A DNA stretch of 64,000 nt from an uncultured Gammaproteobacteria bacterium (lineage in GTDB: Bacteria; Pseudomonadota; Gammaproteobacteria; Pseudomonadales; Pseudohongiellaceae), in contig CAILUG010000050.1 in NCBI GenBank assembly GCA_903837345.1, forward strand, positions 1 to 64,000, given 5' to 3'. The notes under the pieces were generated by a model. It saw only the letters and a list, made by a program, of their open reading frames with translations. It was not told the origin of the DNA and did no database searches. This document shows, piece by piece, positions 55,359 through 64,000 of the stretch (within the stretch, counting starts at the first letter, position 1; every line of letters begins with the position of its first letter). Made by a program: the position numbers and the translations under genes.

Positions 55359-57884
55359 TCAGAAGTTGTACTGCAAGGTCAAGCCGTACTCGCGTGGCCG
55401 GCCACGATATTCCGCTATGGCATTGCGTATCGGCGCGCTGAGACCGGCTGCAGCGGACGGACCTCCTTGTGTCCAGTAACCGCGCCCAAAGGCTTGCGCG
55501 TTGTTCGCATACACCTCGTTGGTGAGATTGTTGGCATAGACCGTCGCCATCCATTTGCCGCTCTCAGGCGTGTAGCGCAGTGTGGCGTTGACCAGATCAT
55601 AGCTGGGCAGTTCGTAGCGGGAGTCAATGAAGGTCGCGGAAAACGCGCTGCAGCCGTTCGCCGCCAGCTCCGCGTCAGTAAAACCGCCCGGATGGGTTTG
55701 CATGGGCCCGGTATGGGCATTGCTGACAGTCAGCGCATAGTTGCCGGTGCTGACCGGGAACTTGTAAGTGCCACTGAACGTGTAACTGTGATCCATCGGC
55801 GCCGGAAACAGGAACGGACCATTGTTGATACAAACGTTTTGCATTTGGTAGTTGGCCCAGCCCGCTGTCGCCTCCAGAGAGAAGCGCTCAGTGACAGCCA
55901 GTATCGATTCAAGCTCCGTGCCCCACAACTTCACATCACCCTGGTTGACCAGCTGGATCGTGAACCCGGTCGGGGCAGTGGCATCCTGTACCGCAGAAGC
56001 CCCTTGCCGGTTCGAGTAATTCATCCGGTAATAGGTGGCATTGATACGCAAGCGTTTGTCGAACCACTCGGAACGAAAACCAATCTCCCGGTTGCGAAGA
56101 GTTTCCGGCGGTATGGCGGCTGGCTGCGGACGCAGCGAGTAAGTCCGCGTTCCGGCAGGCGCGAGCGCGGCAGGTACCGAGAAGGTTCCCGAACGGAAGG
56201 CCTTGGATGAGGTGAGATACACCATCAGATCATCAGTGAAGTGATAATCCAGTGTCGCCCGCCAGTCAGTTGCACCCCAGCTATCGTTGGCGGTTACCGT
56301 GGTGGATGTACCGGTCTGCGCAATGAAGTTGTCCGAGTTGAACAAGGTATTGCTGAAATCCTTCTTGTCCCAGGAATGGCGAAGACCCAGTGTCAGATCT
56401 ACCTGTTTGCCAAAATGGTAGGTCGCATTCGCGAATAGTCCGTAAGCCGTCGAATCCTGCGAGGTGGTCCCGTCACCAGTGACGCGCAGTCGACGCTCGC
56501 CAGTGCTGCACAGCGGCGGTGTGGTGCCGGCACCGGCGCAGCCCCAGAGATTGCCGAAGGCAGTACCGCCGGTCGTCGAGTTGAACACGCTGGAGCCGAT
56601 GGCTTGGTACAAGGCTTCACGCGGGGTGCTGGCATCTTCCTGGAAGTAGTTCATGCCGATGACCAAATCGAGACGCTTGTCCAGCAACCCGAAGTTTAAC
56701 TGTAAATCCTCGTAGAAAGTCTTGGACTTGGCACTGGATGGACGGAATTCCATGCCCATCAACTGCCAGTCGCTGACGCCACTGCTGGAAAAATCGGCAA
56801 TGCCGGTGGTGGACTGCAGTGACAACATGTCAGAAATAGTCCACTTGATGTTCATGTCAGCCTGGGTGTATTTCGACTTGTTCCACTGCTTGCATTGGTC
56901 GTTCCAGTCCGGATTCGGACCATCAAGGAAGCACCAGGACGGCATTGAATAATTGTCACGGATCAGGCGTGGATCGTTGTTGCTGAGCCGGGGCTGGCCG
57001 TTCTGCTCGAGAAAATCCGATACCCAGTCCGCATAGTTGCCCTGCAGACAATAGGTGGAGATCGCAGGATTGGTGGGACACACCGGATTCATGTTGAACT
57101 GGGTCATGTCAGTGGGACTGCCGTCAGAGTACGAGTCGGAATGCATCAGTCCGAAATTGACTGTCAGGTCACTGGAGGGATGCCAGCCCAGCTGGATGCG
57201 CGCAACCTTGTCATCGGTGCTGCCCAACGACTGCGGGCCGCGCTGCACGTAACCGTCTTCTTTCATTGAGGCGGCCTGCATGCGCAGGAATAACGTGTCG
57301 CTGACAGGCACGTTCAGCATGCCGACAACATCAAGATGTCCGAAATTGCCAACGTTCACGCGCAAATAGGCGTCCTGCTCAGGCCCGGGCTGCTTTGAAA
57401 ACACCCGGATGGCACCACCGGTGCTGTTACGGCCAAACAATGTGCCCTGCGGACCACGCAGAACCTCGACACGCTCGACATCCAGCAAGCGCATCACCGG
57501 CCCGGTGGTGCGCGGCATGAATACGTTGTCAAGATAGAAGCCGACGCTGCTTTCACCAGTGGCACCCGCAGCACCACCAATACCGCGGATCTGGAAGGTC
57601 GGCGAAGTATTGCCGGTACCACGCGAACCCTTGATATCCAGGTTCGGGGTAAACGACGCCAGATCAAACAGGTCGTGAATACCGGTAGCCTCCAGTTTTT
57701 CGCCGCTGAAGGCCACAATTGAGAGAGGAGTGTCTTGCAGTGCCAGCTCCCGCCGTTCAGCGGTGACCACTATTTCTTCCAAACGCTGGGCCGTGGCGTA
57801 ATTGGCCAGCGAAGCGAGAGCGGCGGCAATGCCGAGGAACAAGGATTTGCGAGCAGACAACGAACGAAAATTTATATGATGCAT
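55359..57884 (-). CDS. TonB-dependent receptor
   Basis: 841 residues from ATG 57884, with CAGGGGGATCAC just before it. After a signal peptide comes a TonB-box-like EEIVVTAERREL, a plug domain (ALQDTPLSIVAFSG, IQIRG-like QIRGIGG, GFYLDNVF, VEVLRGPQGTLFGRNSTGGAI), and a 22-strand barrel ending in Phe (LTLQYNF). It belongs to the large receptor group common in sphingomonads and marine gammaproteobacteria. The ligand is unknown. No exbB, exbD or tonB lies nearby. An inverted repeat upstream may control it. Confidence 0.88.
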   Translation of the reverse strand: MHHINFRSLSARKSLFLGIAAALASLANYATAQRLEEIVVTAERRELALQDTPLSIVAFSGEKLEATGIHDLFDLASFTPNLDIKGSRGTGNTSPTFQIRGIGGAAGATGESSVGFYLDNVFMPRTTGPVMRLLDVERVEVLRGPQGTLFGRNSTGGAIRVFSKQPGPEQDAYLRVNVGNFGHLDVVGMLNVPVSDTLFLRMQAASMKEDGYVQRGPQSLGSTDDKVARIQLGWHPSSDLTVNFGLMHSDSYSDGSPTDMTQFNMNPVCPTNPAISTYCLQGNYADWVSDFLEQNGQPRLSNNDPRLIRDNYSMPSWCFLDGPNPDWNDQCKQWNKSKYTQADMNIKWTISDMLSLQSTTGIADFSSSGVSDWQLMGMEFRPSSAKSKTFYEDLQLNFGLLDKRLDLVIGMNYFQEDASTPREALYQAIGSSVFNSTTGGTAFGNLWGCAGAGTTPPLCSTGERRLRVTGDGTTSQDSTAYGLFANATYHFGKQVDLTLGLRHSWDKKDFSNTLFNSDNFIAQTGTSTTVTANDSWGATDWRATLDYHFTDDLMVYLTSSKAFRSGTFSVPAALAPAGTRTYSLRPQPAAIPPETLRNREIGFRSEWFDKRLRINATYYRMNYSNRQGASAVQDATAPTGFTIQLVNQGDVKLWGTELESILAVTERFSLEATAGWANYQMQNVCINNGPFLFPAPMDHSYTFSGTYKFPVSTGNYALTVSNAHTGPMQTHPGGFTDAELAANGCSAFSATFIDSRYELPSYDLVNATLRYTPESGKWMATVYANNLTNEVYANNAQAFGRGYWTQGGPSAAAGLSAPIRNAIAEYRGRPREYGLTLQYNF

Positions 57885-57930
57885 GTGATCCCCCTGAAAT
57901 GAACAATTCCTTTTGTCCTTGGTTGTTGTG

Positions 57931-57966
57931 TTGACAAGCATCCTCCAGTTACGGAAAGTTTGTCAA
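57931..57966. promoter_or_regulatory. Inverted repeat upstream of the TonB receptor
   Basis: TTGACAA (57931-57937) and TTGTCAA (57960-57966) form a perfect 7-bp inverted repeat with centres about 29 bases apart, 47-82 bases upstream of the receptor start. It could be an operator; on the minus strand its TTGACA is also a -35-like hexamer, without a good -10. Confidence 0.35.
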
Positions 57967-58124
57967 TGAAAGACAGAGGGTTACCGCGAATGTTTCCATC
58001 CACGGCAGATAACGAACCTATCGATTCGTAACTTAACTGAAGGAGCGGGTAAACCCGTATTTGATGGCTCAGTAAAGAACCAGATGACCAGCACACTTCA
58101 AACCATGCGGGTCCGATCCGGCGC

Positions 58125-60773
58125 TTACTTGACTGCAGCCTTTGTTTTGCCGGTGTGGGCCCGCCATTTGCCGCCTTCATAGTAAGCGGACCAGCCCGAC
58201 GGTTTGCCGTCGATTTCACTCTGCACATACTGTTCCCGTGTCTTGCGGCTGAAGCGCAACACGGCCGGATTGCCGTCGGGATCCTTCTTCGGCGCGTTGA
58301 GCAGGTAGTGATACTTCGGATCGATTGCTTCCTTGTGCGGAATCAGCTCACTGATCAGTGGCGCACGGGTTTCGCGGTTGCGCGGAAACTTGCTGGCCGC
58401 CAGAAACAGGCCTGACTGGCCGTCACGCAGCAGATAATAATCATCCACTTTCACGCATTTCAGTTCCGGCATGGCGATGGCCGGCATTTTCGGTGGCGCG
58501 GCTTCGCCATTGCGCATGAGTTTGCGGGTGTTCTTGCACTCGGTGTTGGTGCAACCGAAATACTTGCCGAAGCGGCCGGTTTTCAGCTGCATCTGGCTTC
58601 CGCATTTGTCGCATTCCAGCGTGGGACCGTCATAGCCTTTCAGTTTGAAGGTGCCATGTTCAACCTCGAAACCGGGACAATGCGGGTTGTTGCCGCACAC
58701 ATGCAGCTTGCGCTTCTCATCCAGCAGATAGGAGTCCATCGCGGTGTCGCACAACTTGCAGCGATGTTTTTTGATAAGCAACCGGGATTCGGCTTCTTCA
58801 TCGGCATCCACGCTGATGGCTTCATCGCCAGGTGTCAGGTTGAGCGTGGACTTGCAGCGCTCTTTCGGCGGCAGGTTGTAGCCGGAGCAACCAAGAAATA
58901 CTCCGGTGGTTCCGGTACGAATCTGCATGTGACGACCGCACAGCGGGCACTTGATGTCAGTGTCAGTCGGGTCGTTGTTGCGCATGCCGCCTTCCGCCGA
59001 CTGCGCCACTTCCAGCTGTTTGGTGAAGTTGCCGTAAAAATCGTCCAGCACCTTGATCCAGTTCTTTTTGCCCTGGGCCACATCATCCAGACTGTTTTCC
59101 ATATTGGCAGTAAAGTCGTAATCCATCAGGTCTGTGAAGTTTTCACACAGTCGCTCGGTGACGATGTCGCCCATCTTCAACGCATAGAATCGCCGGTTTT
59201 CCAGCTTGACGTAGCCGCGCTCCTGGATCGTCGAAATGATGGAGGCATAGGTGGAAGGACGACCGATGCTGCGCTTTTCCAGCTCCTTTACCAATGAAGC
59301 CTCTGTGTAACGCGCCGGCGGCTTGGTGAAATGCTGCACCGGTTGCAGTTGTTTCAGCGACAGTGTGTTGCCGACTTTCAGGTCGGGCAGCACCACATCT
59401 TCTTCGTCGCGCGACGGGAATACGCGGATATAACCGTCGAATTCCATGATGCGACCCTTGATGCGCAGGCCATAAGTACCGGCAGTGACATCAATGGTGG
59501 TGCTGGTATAGCGGGCCGGCGTCATCTGGCAAGCCACGAATTGCTGCCAGATCAGGTTGTACAAGCGCACTGCATCGCGCTCCATGGCGGCGAGCACGGA
59601 AGAATTTTCGGTGATGTGCACGTCCGAGGGCCGTATTGCTTCATGCGCTTCCTGCGCGCCTTCACGACTGCTGTACTGGATCGGTTTGGCCGGCAGATAT
59701 TTTTCGCCGAAAGTCTGTTCGATATATTCGCGGCAAGCAGTGACTGCATCCGCACTCAAATGCGTCGAGTCGGTACGCATGTAGGTGATGTGGCCGGCTT
59801 CATACAAACGCTGCGCCATCATCATGGTTTTCTTCACAGTGAAACCCAGGCGGGTGGAAGCTGCCTGCTGCAAAGTGGAGGTGATAAACGGCGCCTTGGG
59901 CCTGGAGGTGGTGGGCTTGTCTTCACGCGAAGTGACGCTGTAATCAGCTTTTTCCAGCTGCGCAATGGCAGCCTGGGTCTGGGCTGCGTTGACTGGTTTG
60001 AATTCCTTGCCTTGCTGCGAAACCACCTGGAAATGCAGCGGATCTTTCAGTTTGGCAGCCAGCAGATCGGCAAAGAGCTCCCAGTATTCTTCCGGGACAA
60101 ACGCACGGATTTCCTGCTCACGTTCCACCAGCAGTCTTACCGCCACGCTCTGCACGCGGCCGGCTGACAAACCACGGGCCACCTTGGCCCACAGCAACGG
60201 CGACACCATGAAACCGACCACTCGATCAAGGAAGCGGCGCGCTTGCTGCGCTTCCACATGTTTCATGTCGAGCTTGCCAGGTTCGGCGAACGAGGCTTCG
60301 ATGGCTTTCTTGGTGATTTCGTTGAACACCACGCGGTGATAACGCTCAGGGTCACCACCAATGGCTTCCTGCAGATGCCAGGCGATGGCCTCTCCTTCCC
60401 TGTCCAAGTCAGTCGCGAGGTAGATGCGGTCGGAACTCTCTGCCAGTTTTTTCAATTCAGCGACGACTTTTTCCTTGCCGGGCAGAATCTGGTAGTTGGC
60501 TTTCCACTTTTTGCCGGGGTCGATGCCCATGCGCGCCACCAACTGTTCCTTGGCTTTGCGGGCTTTGTGTATGACCTTCTGGGCGACGCCGAGTTTGCGG
60601 GTTACCGCCGCAGCTTTGGCGCGGGCTTTGACGTCCACGCCCTCCCCGCTGCCACTGACTGGCAAATCGCGAATATGGCCTATGCTGGACTTCACGATAA
60701 AGTCCTTGCCAAGGTACTTATTGATGGTCTTTGCTTTCGCAGGTGACTCAACGATCACCAGATTCTTTGCCAT
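58125..60773 (-). CDS. topA: DNA topoisomerase I
   Basis: 882 residues, type IA. The N-terminal TOPRIM domain begins [22 protein letters not shown] and the active tyrosine is Tyr331 in [13 protein letters not shown]. Several C-terminal zinc fingers follow ([31 protein letters not shown]), then a charged tail. It relaxes negative supercoils. Its length is typical of gammaproteobacteria. The gene is transcribed from its own promoter; the 180-base interval toward ilvE holds no gene. Confidence 0.97.
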   Translation of the reverse strand: MAKNLVIVESPAKAKTINKYLGKDFIVKSSIGHIRDLPVSGSGEGVDVKARAKAAAVTRKLGVAQKVIHKARKAKEQLVARMGIDPGKKWKANYQILPGKEKVVAELKKLAESSDRIYLATDLDREGEAIAWHLQEAIGGDPERYHRVVFNEITKKAIEASFAEPGKLDMKHVEAQQARRFLDRVVGFMVSPLLWAKVARGLSAGRVQSVAVRLLVEREQEIRAFVPEEYWELFADLLAAKLKDPLHFQVVSQQGKEFKPVNAAQTQAAIAQLEKADYSVTSREDKPTTSRPKAPFITSTLQQAASTRLGFTVKKTMMMAQRLYEAGHITYMRTDSTHLSADAVTACREYIEQTFGEKYLPAKPIQYSSREGAQEAHEAIRPSDVHITENSSVLAAMERDAVRLYNLIWQQFVACQMTPARYTSTTIDVTAGTYGLRIKGRIMEFDGYIRVFPSRDEEDVVLPDLKVGNTLSLKQLQPVQHFTKPPARYTEASLVKELEKRSIGRPSTYASIISTIQERGYVKLENRRFYALKMGDIVTERLCENFTDLMDYDFTANMENSLDDVAQGKKNWIKVLDDFYGNFTKQLEVAQSAEGGMRNNDPTDTDIKCPLCGRHMQIRTGTTGVFLGCSGYNLPPKERCKSTLNLTPGDEAISVDADEEAESRLLIKKHRCKLCDTAMDSYLLDEKRKLHVCGNNPHCPGFEVEHGTFKLKGYDGPTLECDKCGSQMQLKTGRFGKYFGCTNTECKNTRKLMRNGEAAPPKMPAIAMPELKCVKVDDYYLLRDGQSGLFLAASKFPRNRETRAPLISELIPHKEAIDPKYHYLLNAPKKDPDGNPAVLRFSRKTREQYVQSEIDGKPSGWSAYYEGGKWRAHTGKTKAAVK

Positions 60774-60953
60774 TTCTTCCGAAATATCCCGAATAAATTC
60801 AGTTAGTTAGAGCATCATTTCAGCAGGCCGCGGTCCATGGCCAGAAACGAGGGGCGGCATTAAACCACCTGATTTTGCAAAAGGAAAGCCGACTGCGCCG
60901 ACACTCGGGGGGAAATGCTGCAGGGTCAGTGCCCACAAGCACAGCCCGGTTCG

Positions 60954-61988
60954 TCACACTTTGACTGCTTGCGTCCAGCCAAAACGATCCGTTCGTTCAC
61001 CTTTTTGTATCTGGCAGAGAATGTCATAGAGGCTCTGCATGACCGGCCCTACTTTTTCTCCATTGCCATAGAAATGGTGCCAATGGTTGTCAAACCACAG
61101 TTTGCCGACCGGCGACAGCACCGCTGCCGTGCCACATGCTGCCACTTCCACAAAACTGTCGATTTCCTTGCGCAGATCTATCGGCCGTTCTTCGGTATTC
61201 ATGCCCAGTTCCAGCCGGCCGATGTCCATGATCGACCGACGCGTGATGCTGGGCAGAATTGCTGCCGATTTCGGGGTGATCAGCGTGTTGTTGGCCAATG
61301 AAATCACCACGTTGGCAGAACCTGCTTCTTCTATATAACGATGTTCGGCCGCATCAAGATAAAGCGCTTCGTAGGCACCCAGTTCCTGGGCCTTTTTGGT
61401 GGCATAGAGACCGCCTGGATAATTGGCACCGGCCTTGACGTCGCCGGTACCATGCGGGGCCGCGCGGTCGAAGTCGGAGACGGCGAGCGAAATCACCGAC
61501 AAGCCGCCACTTTTGTAATAAGGGCCAACCGGGCACACCATTACCCGGAATTCATATTGTTTGGCCGGGCGCAGCCCCATGTTGGAACCGACCCCGATCA
61601 GCAGTGGCCGTATATACAACGAAGCCCCGCTGCCATAGGGTGGCACCCATGAGGCATTGGCGCGCACTGCTTCCTGCACTCCGCGCAGGAACAGTTCAGG
61701 CGGCACCACCGGCATCGACAGCCGCAGCGAAGTATTATGCATGCGCTCGGCATTGAGTTCCGGGCGGAACAGCAGGATGCGGCCGTCTTTGGCGGTTTGC
61801 GCCTTCAGGCCTTCAAAACATTGCTGGGCATAATGCAGCGCAGGCGAGCCTTCGTGCAGCGTGATGTATTCCGAGGTCAGCAGTTCACCGTCATTCCACT
61901 TGCCGTTTTCCCAGAGGGCGGAAAAGCGGTAATCGGTCTTGGTATATTCGAAGCCAAGTTTGCTCCAGTCGATAGGCTGCTTGGTCAA
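60954..61988 (-). CDS. ilvE: Branched-chain amino acid aminotransferase
   Basis: 344 residues of fold type IV PLP enzymes. The PLP lysine is likely in GDVKAGANYPGG, with the family YIEEAGSANV region. The TTG at 61988 is the best start: GGAG lies seven bases before it and it yields MTKQPIDWSKLGFEY, the usual N-terminus. It interconverts branched-chain amino acids with their 2-oxo acids. Its size and sequence follow the longer BCAT2-like group. The gene is divergent from the TatD-family gene. Confidence 0.92.
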   Translation of the reverse strand: MTKQPIDWSKLGFEYTKTDYRFSALWENGKWNDGELLTSEYITLHEGSPALHYAQQCFEGLKAQTAKDGRILLFRPELNAERMHNTSLRLSMPVVPPELFLRGVQEAVRANASWVPPYGSGASLYIRPLLIGVGSNMGLRPAKQYEFRVMVCPVGPYYKSGGLSVISLAVSDFDRAAPHGTGDVKAGANYPGGLYATKKAQELGAYEALYLDAAEHRYIEEAGSANVVISLANNTLITPKSAAILPSITRRSIMDIGRLELGMNTEERPIDLRKEIDSFVEVAACGTAAVLSPVGKLWFDNHWHHFYGNGEKVGPVMQSLYDILCQIQKGERTDRFGWTQAVKV

Positions 61989-62022
61989 GGGCGGTCTCCG
62001 GCGGCAGTGCGAATGGCCGGCG

Positions 62023-62028
62023 ATTATA
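62023..62028 (-). promoter_or_regulatory. -10 element for ilvE
   Basis: A perfect TATAAT on the minus strand, about 35 bases upstream of the ilvE TTG. The -35 at the expected distance is poor, so an activator or an extended -10 may be involved. Confidence 0.4.
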
Positions 62029-62104
62029 GCCAGCTGCAGGAAAATAGGACACCTAGGTTGACCAATTATGTATAGCTGGCCGAAGATCACTGCCCGGACC
62101 CATT

Positions 62105-62914
62105 GTGGATAGCCCTGTGCACGCACCCCCCGACCTGATTGATATCGGCCTCAACCTTGGCCACGACAGCTTCGACCCGGATCGCGCCGAAGTGCTGCGC
62201 AGAGCCCATGCCGCCGGGGTCATACAAATGATCCTGACCGGCACCTCCGTGGAGGCCAGCCAGAAGGCGGCCGAGCTGGCTTCCGCCCATCCAGGCGTGC
62301 TGTACAGCACTGCCGGCGTACATCCGCACGATGCCCATAGCTTCGGGGTCGATACTGCAGTACGCCTGCACAGCCTGGCCATGCAGCCGCAGGTGGTGGC
62401 CATTGGCGAAACCGGCCTGGATTTCTACCGCAATTATTCGACCCCGGCCGAACAGGAGCTGGCCTTCGCCGAACAACTGGAATTGGCCAACATGACCGGC
62501 CTGCCAGTGTTTCTGCATGAACGTGAGGCCCACACGCGCTTCCTGGCCATCCTCAAGGAGCAACGCGATCACCTGCAGCGGGCTGTGCTGCACTGCTTTA
62601 CCGGCACCCGGGAAGAGCTGTTCGCCTGCCTCGATCTCGATCTTTATATCGGCATTACGGGCTGGGTCTGTGATGAAAGGCGCGGATTGCATCTGCAGCA
62701 GCTGCTGAAAGACATCCCGCCCAACCGGCTGATGCTGGAAACCGATGCCCCCTATCTGCTGCCGCGCACCATGCAACCCAAGGCACTGACGCGCCGCAAT
62801 GAACCCGCCAATCTCCGCTGGGTGCTGGCCAAAGTGGCGGAATGCCTGCAAAAACCCGCTTCCGAAATAGCAGAAACAACAACTGCCAACGCCAGAGTGT
62901 TTTTCGACTTGTGA
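62105..62914 (+). CDS. TatD-family metal-dependent hydrolase
   Basis: 269 residues of the amidohydrolase-like TatD family: LIDIGLNLGHDSF, GVHPHDA, IGETGLDFYRN, HCFTG, and LETDAPYLLPR supply the metal-binding His, Glu and Asp residues. TatD proteins are 3'-5' exonucleases or DNases in several species. The GTG start at 62105 is chosen because no ATG precedes the first motif. It is followed 19 bases later by the M15 peptidase gene, likely co-transcribed. Confidence 0.9.
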   Translation: MDSPVHAPPDLIDIGLNLGHDSFDPDRAEVLRRAHAAGVIQMILTGTSVEASQKAAELASAHPGVLYSTAGVHPHDAHSFGVDTAVRLHSLAMQPQVVAIGETGLDFYRNYSTPAEQELAFAEQLELANMTGLPVFLHEREAHTRFLAILKEQRDHLQRAVLHCFTGTREELFACLDLDLYIGITGWVCDERRGLHLQQLLKDIPPNRLMLETDAPYLLPRTMQPKALTRRNEPANLRWVLAKVAECLQKPASEIAETTTANARVFFDL

Positions 62915-62933
62915 TGTTGTTATATTCCTGCCC

Positions 62934-63986
62934 ATGAACAAAAGAAAATTCCTGCAAACCCTGCTCGCCACTGGCGGCGTGGTATTGGTAGCCAAGCGCT
63001 ATCTGCCACCGGGATCAGCATCGTCTGATCCTGCAGCAACATTGCAGCCTCCCGTACCAACCGGATCAATGCCGGTGCCTGCGCCCACATTGGCTGCATC
63101 CAACCCCAGGGAAGAGTTCGAATTGATGATGCTGCAGGAAAGCGAACTGCGCCCCGGCTTCAAACATTCCGAACGCACCCAGGCTGGCGAAGTGGTGATC
63201 CAGAAGCTGCCTGATGAAACAGTTGACCAGTACCTGGAAAAAATCCGCAACTTCGACAACACCTTTGCTTCCGACATTTATTTGCGCGAAGCCAACCTCA
63301 AATTGTTGCTGCCCACCATCGCCCGCCTGGACCGGATACAGGGCTTTGTCGGCCATGCCAACTTCAACCTGATCAGCTTCGAAGAAATCCTGTATTTCGC
63401 CCGCAACTATCCGGAGATCGGCAAGTTTGAAAAGGCCGAGATGGATTTCATGGATGAAATCTTCAATGCCGATGCCACCACCTATGGCTTCTTCGGCGAG
63501 AAGATCACACCGGCTCTCAACAACCGCATCCTGCAGAAGGATGTGCAAAAAATCGATGGGAACGGCCACTACCTGATGAAGGGCGAATCACTGGCCCATT
63601 ATCTGCAGATTCACAAGGATGTCGGCAATGAATTGACGCTGACCTCCGGCATACGCAACAACGTCAAACAGATGCATCTGTTCCTGGCCAAGACTTACCA
63701 GGCCGATGGCAACCTGTCGCGTGCTTCACGCTCGCTGGCGCCTCCTGGCCACTCGTTCCATGGCGTGGGGGATTTCGACGTCGGCAAAGTCGGCATGGGC
63801 GAGCAGAACTTCACTGCCGACTTCGCGACCACCAAGGAATACCGCCGCCTTATCAATCTCGGCTACGTCGACATTCGCTATACCGACACCAACAAGTTCG
63901 GGGTGCGTTACGAGCCCTGGCACATCAAGATCGAGAATGATGCCGTCACTCACTGCTCACATGGCAGCAGTTCCTGCACGGCATAG
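62934..63986 (+). CDS. Exported M15-family D,D-carboxypeptidase-like protein
   Basis: 350 residues with an N-terminal membrane/export segment (KRKFLQTLLATGGVVLVAKR) and a Pro/Ala linker. The C-terminal third has the zinc site of the M15 family, SFHGVGDFDVG and YEPWHIK, preceded by TLTSGIRNNVKQ. These enzymes trim peptidoglycan peptides, as do VanY and LdcB. The middle region (about 90-220) is not a recognised domain. The stop is 14 bases before the end of the window. Export to the periplasm is inferred. Confidence 0.8.
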   Translation: MNKRKFLQTLLATGGVVLVAKRYLPPGSASSDPAATLQPPVPTGSMPVPAPTLAASNPREEFELMMLQESELRPGFKHSERTQAGEVVIQKLPDETVDQYLEKIRNFDNTFASDIYLREANLKLLLPTIARLDRIQGFVGHANFNLISFEEILYFARNYPEIGKFEKAEMDFMDEIFNADATTYGFFGEKITPALNNRILQKDVQKIDGNGHYLMKGESLAHYLQIHKDVGNELTLTSGIRNNVKQMHLFLAKTYQADGNLSRASRSLAPPGHSFHGVGDFDVGKVGMGEQNFTADFATTKEYRRLINLGYVDIRYTDTNKFGVRYEPWHIKIENDAVTHCSHGSSSCTA

Positions 63987-64000
63987 GCATCGAAGGGCCA

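Noticed and set aside
58046-58057. Short palindrome CGGGTAAACCCG after topA as a terminator
   Set aside because: The loop would be only two bases and no T-run follows in the minus direction.

Overview
The window reads as a chromosomal segment of a gammaproteobacterium. The evidence is gene order and gene content: a truA-trpF-trpB-trpA-accD-folC-SPOR-cvpA-purF string, fimV-asd-leuD-leuC, recX-recA divergent from mutS-fdxA, then rpoS-nlpD, a Maf paralogue and rluC beside rne, and an etfBA/ETF-QO cluster. A RpoS-type sigma factor, FimV and a TgpA-type transglutaminase point the same way. The genus cannot be fixed from the sequence alone. A large TonB-dependent receptor of the kind common in oligotrophic marine and freshwater lineages, and a PQQ-propeller dehydrogenase fused to cytochrome c, suggest a free-living heterotroph.

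Layout. 1-760 is a short accessory stretch: the tail of an IS21-type istB with the right end of the element, which cuts a Sel1-repeat gene, then two small ORFs (a 59-residue membrane protein and a secreted YHYH-type protein). 935-4752 holds a cytochrome c/PQQ dehydrogenase (minus), a PDZ protein with a degenerate HtrA-like protease domain, and xth. 4722-9038 is a minus-strand MoxR-DUF58-transglutaminase-DUF1653 operon. 9051-24548 is one long, almost continuous minus-strand block of biosynthetic genes: purines, folate, fatty acids, Trp, Leu, Asp-family amino acids and chorismate, with cvpA, truA and fimV embedded. 24685-30921 holds a LysR regulator, prmB, folE, an alpha/beta hydrolase-sixA-DUF4389-gpsA string, and cysE. 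30905-39766 is the genome-maintenance and stress segment: recX, recA, mutS, fdxA, rpoS, nlpD, maf and rluC. An 879-bp non-coding interval, the largest in the window, precedes rne. 43479-46946 encodes electron-transfer flavoprotein and its quinone oxidoreductase. 46958-53112 encodes an AddB/AddA-like helicase-nuclease pair. 53274-57884 holds a Tat-type TIM-barrel protein, DAHP synthase and a TonB-dependent receptor. 58125-63986 holds topA, ilvE, a TatD-family hydrolase and an M15-family peptidase.

How the genes fit together. Most of the window is core housekeeping. Aromatic biosynthesis is represented several times (DAHP synthase, chorismate synthase, trpF, trpB, trpA), as is branched-chain amino acid synthesis (leuC, leuD, ilvE), but leuB is missing from its usual place between leuD and asd. 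DNA repair genes are spread along the window (xth, recA/recX, mutS, addB/addA). The most notable non-coding structure is the long leader of rne, which has a promoter overlapping an inverted repeat, several hairpins, and a hairpin directly over the ribosome-binding region, as expected for an autoregulated RNase E message. No tRNA, rRNA or CRISPR array was recognised.
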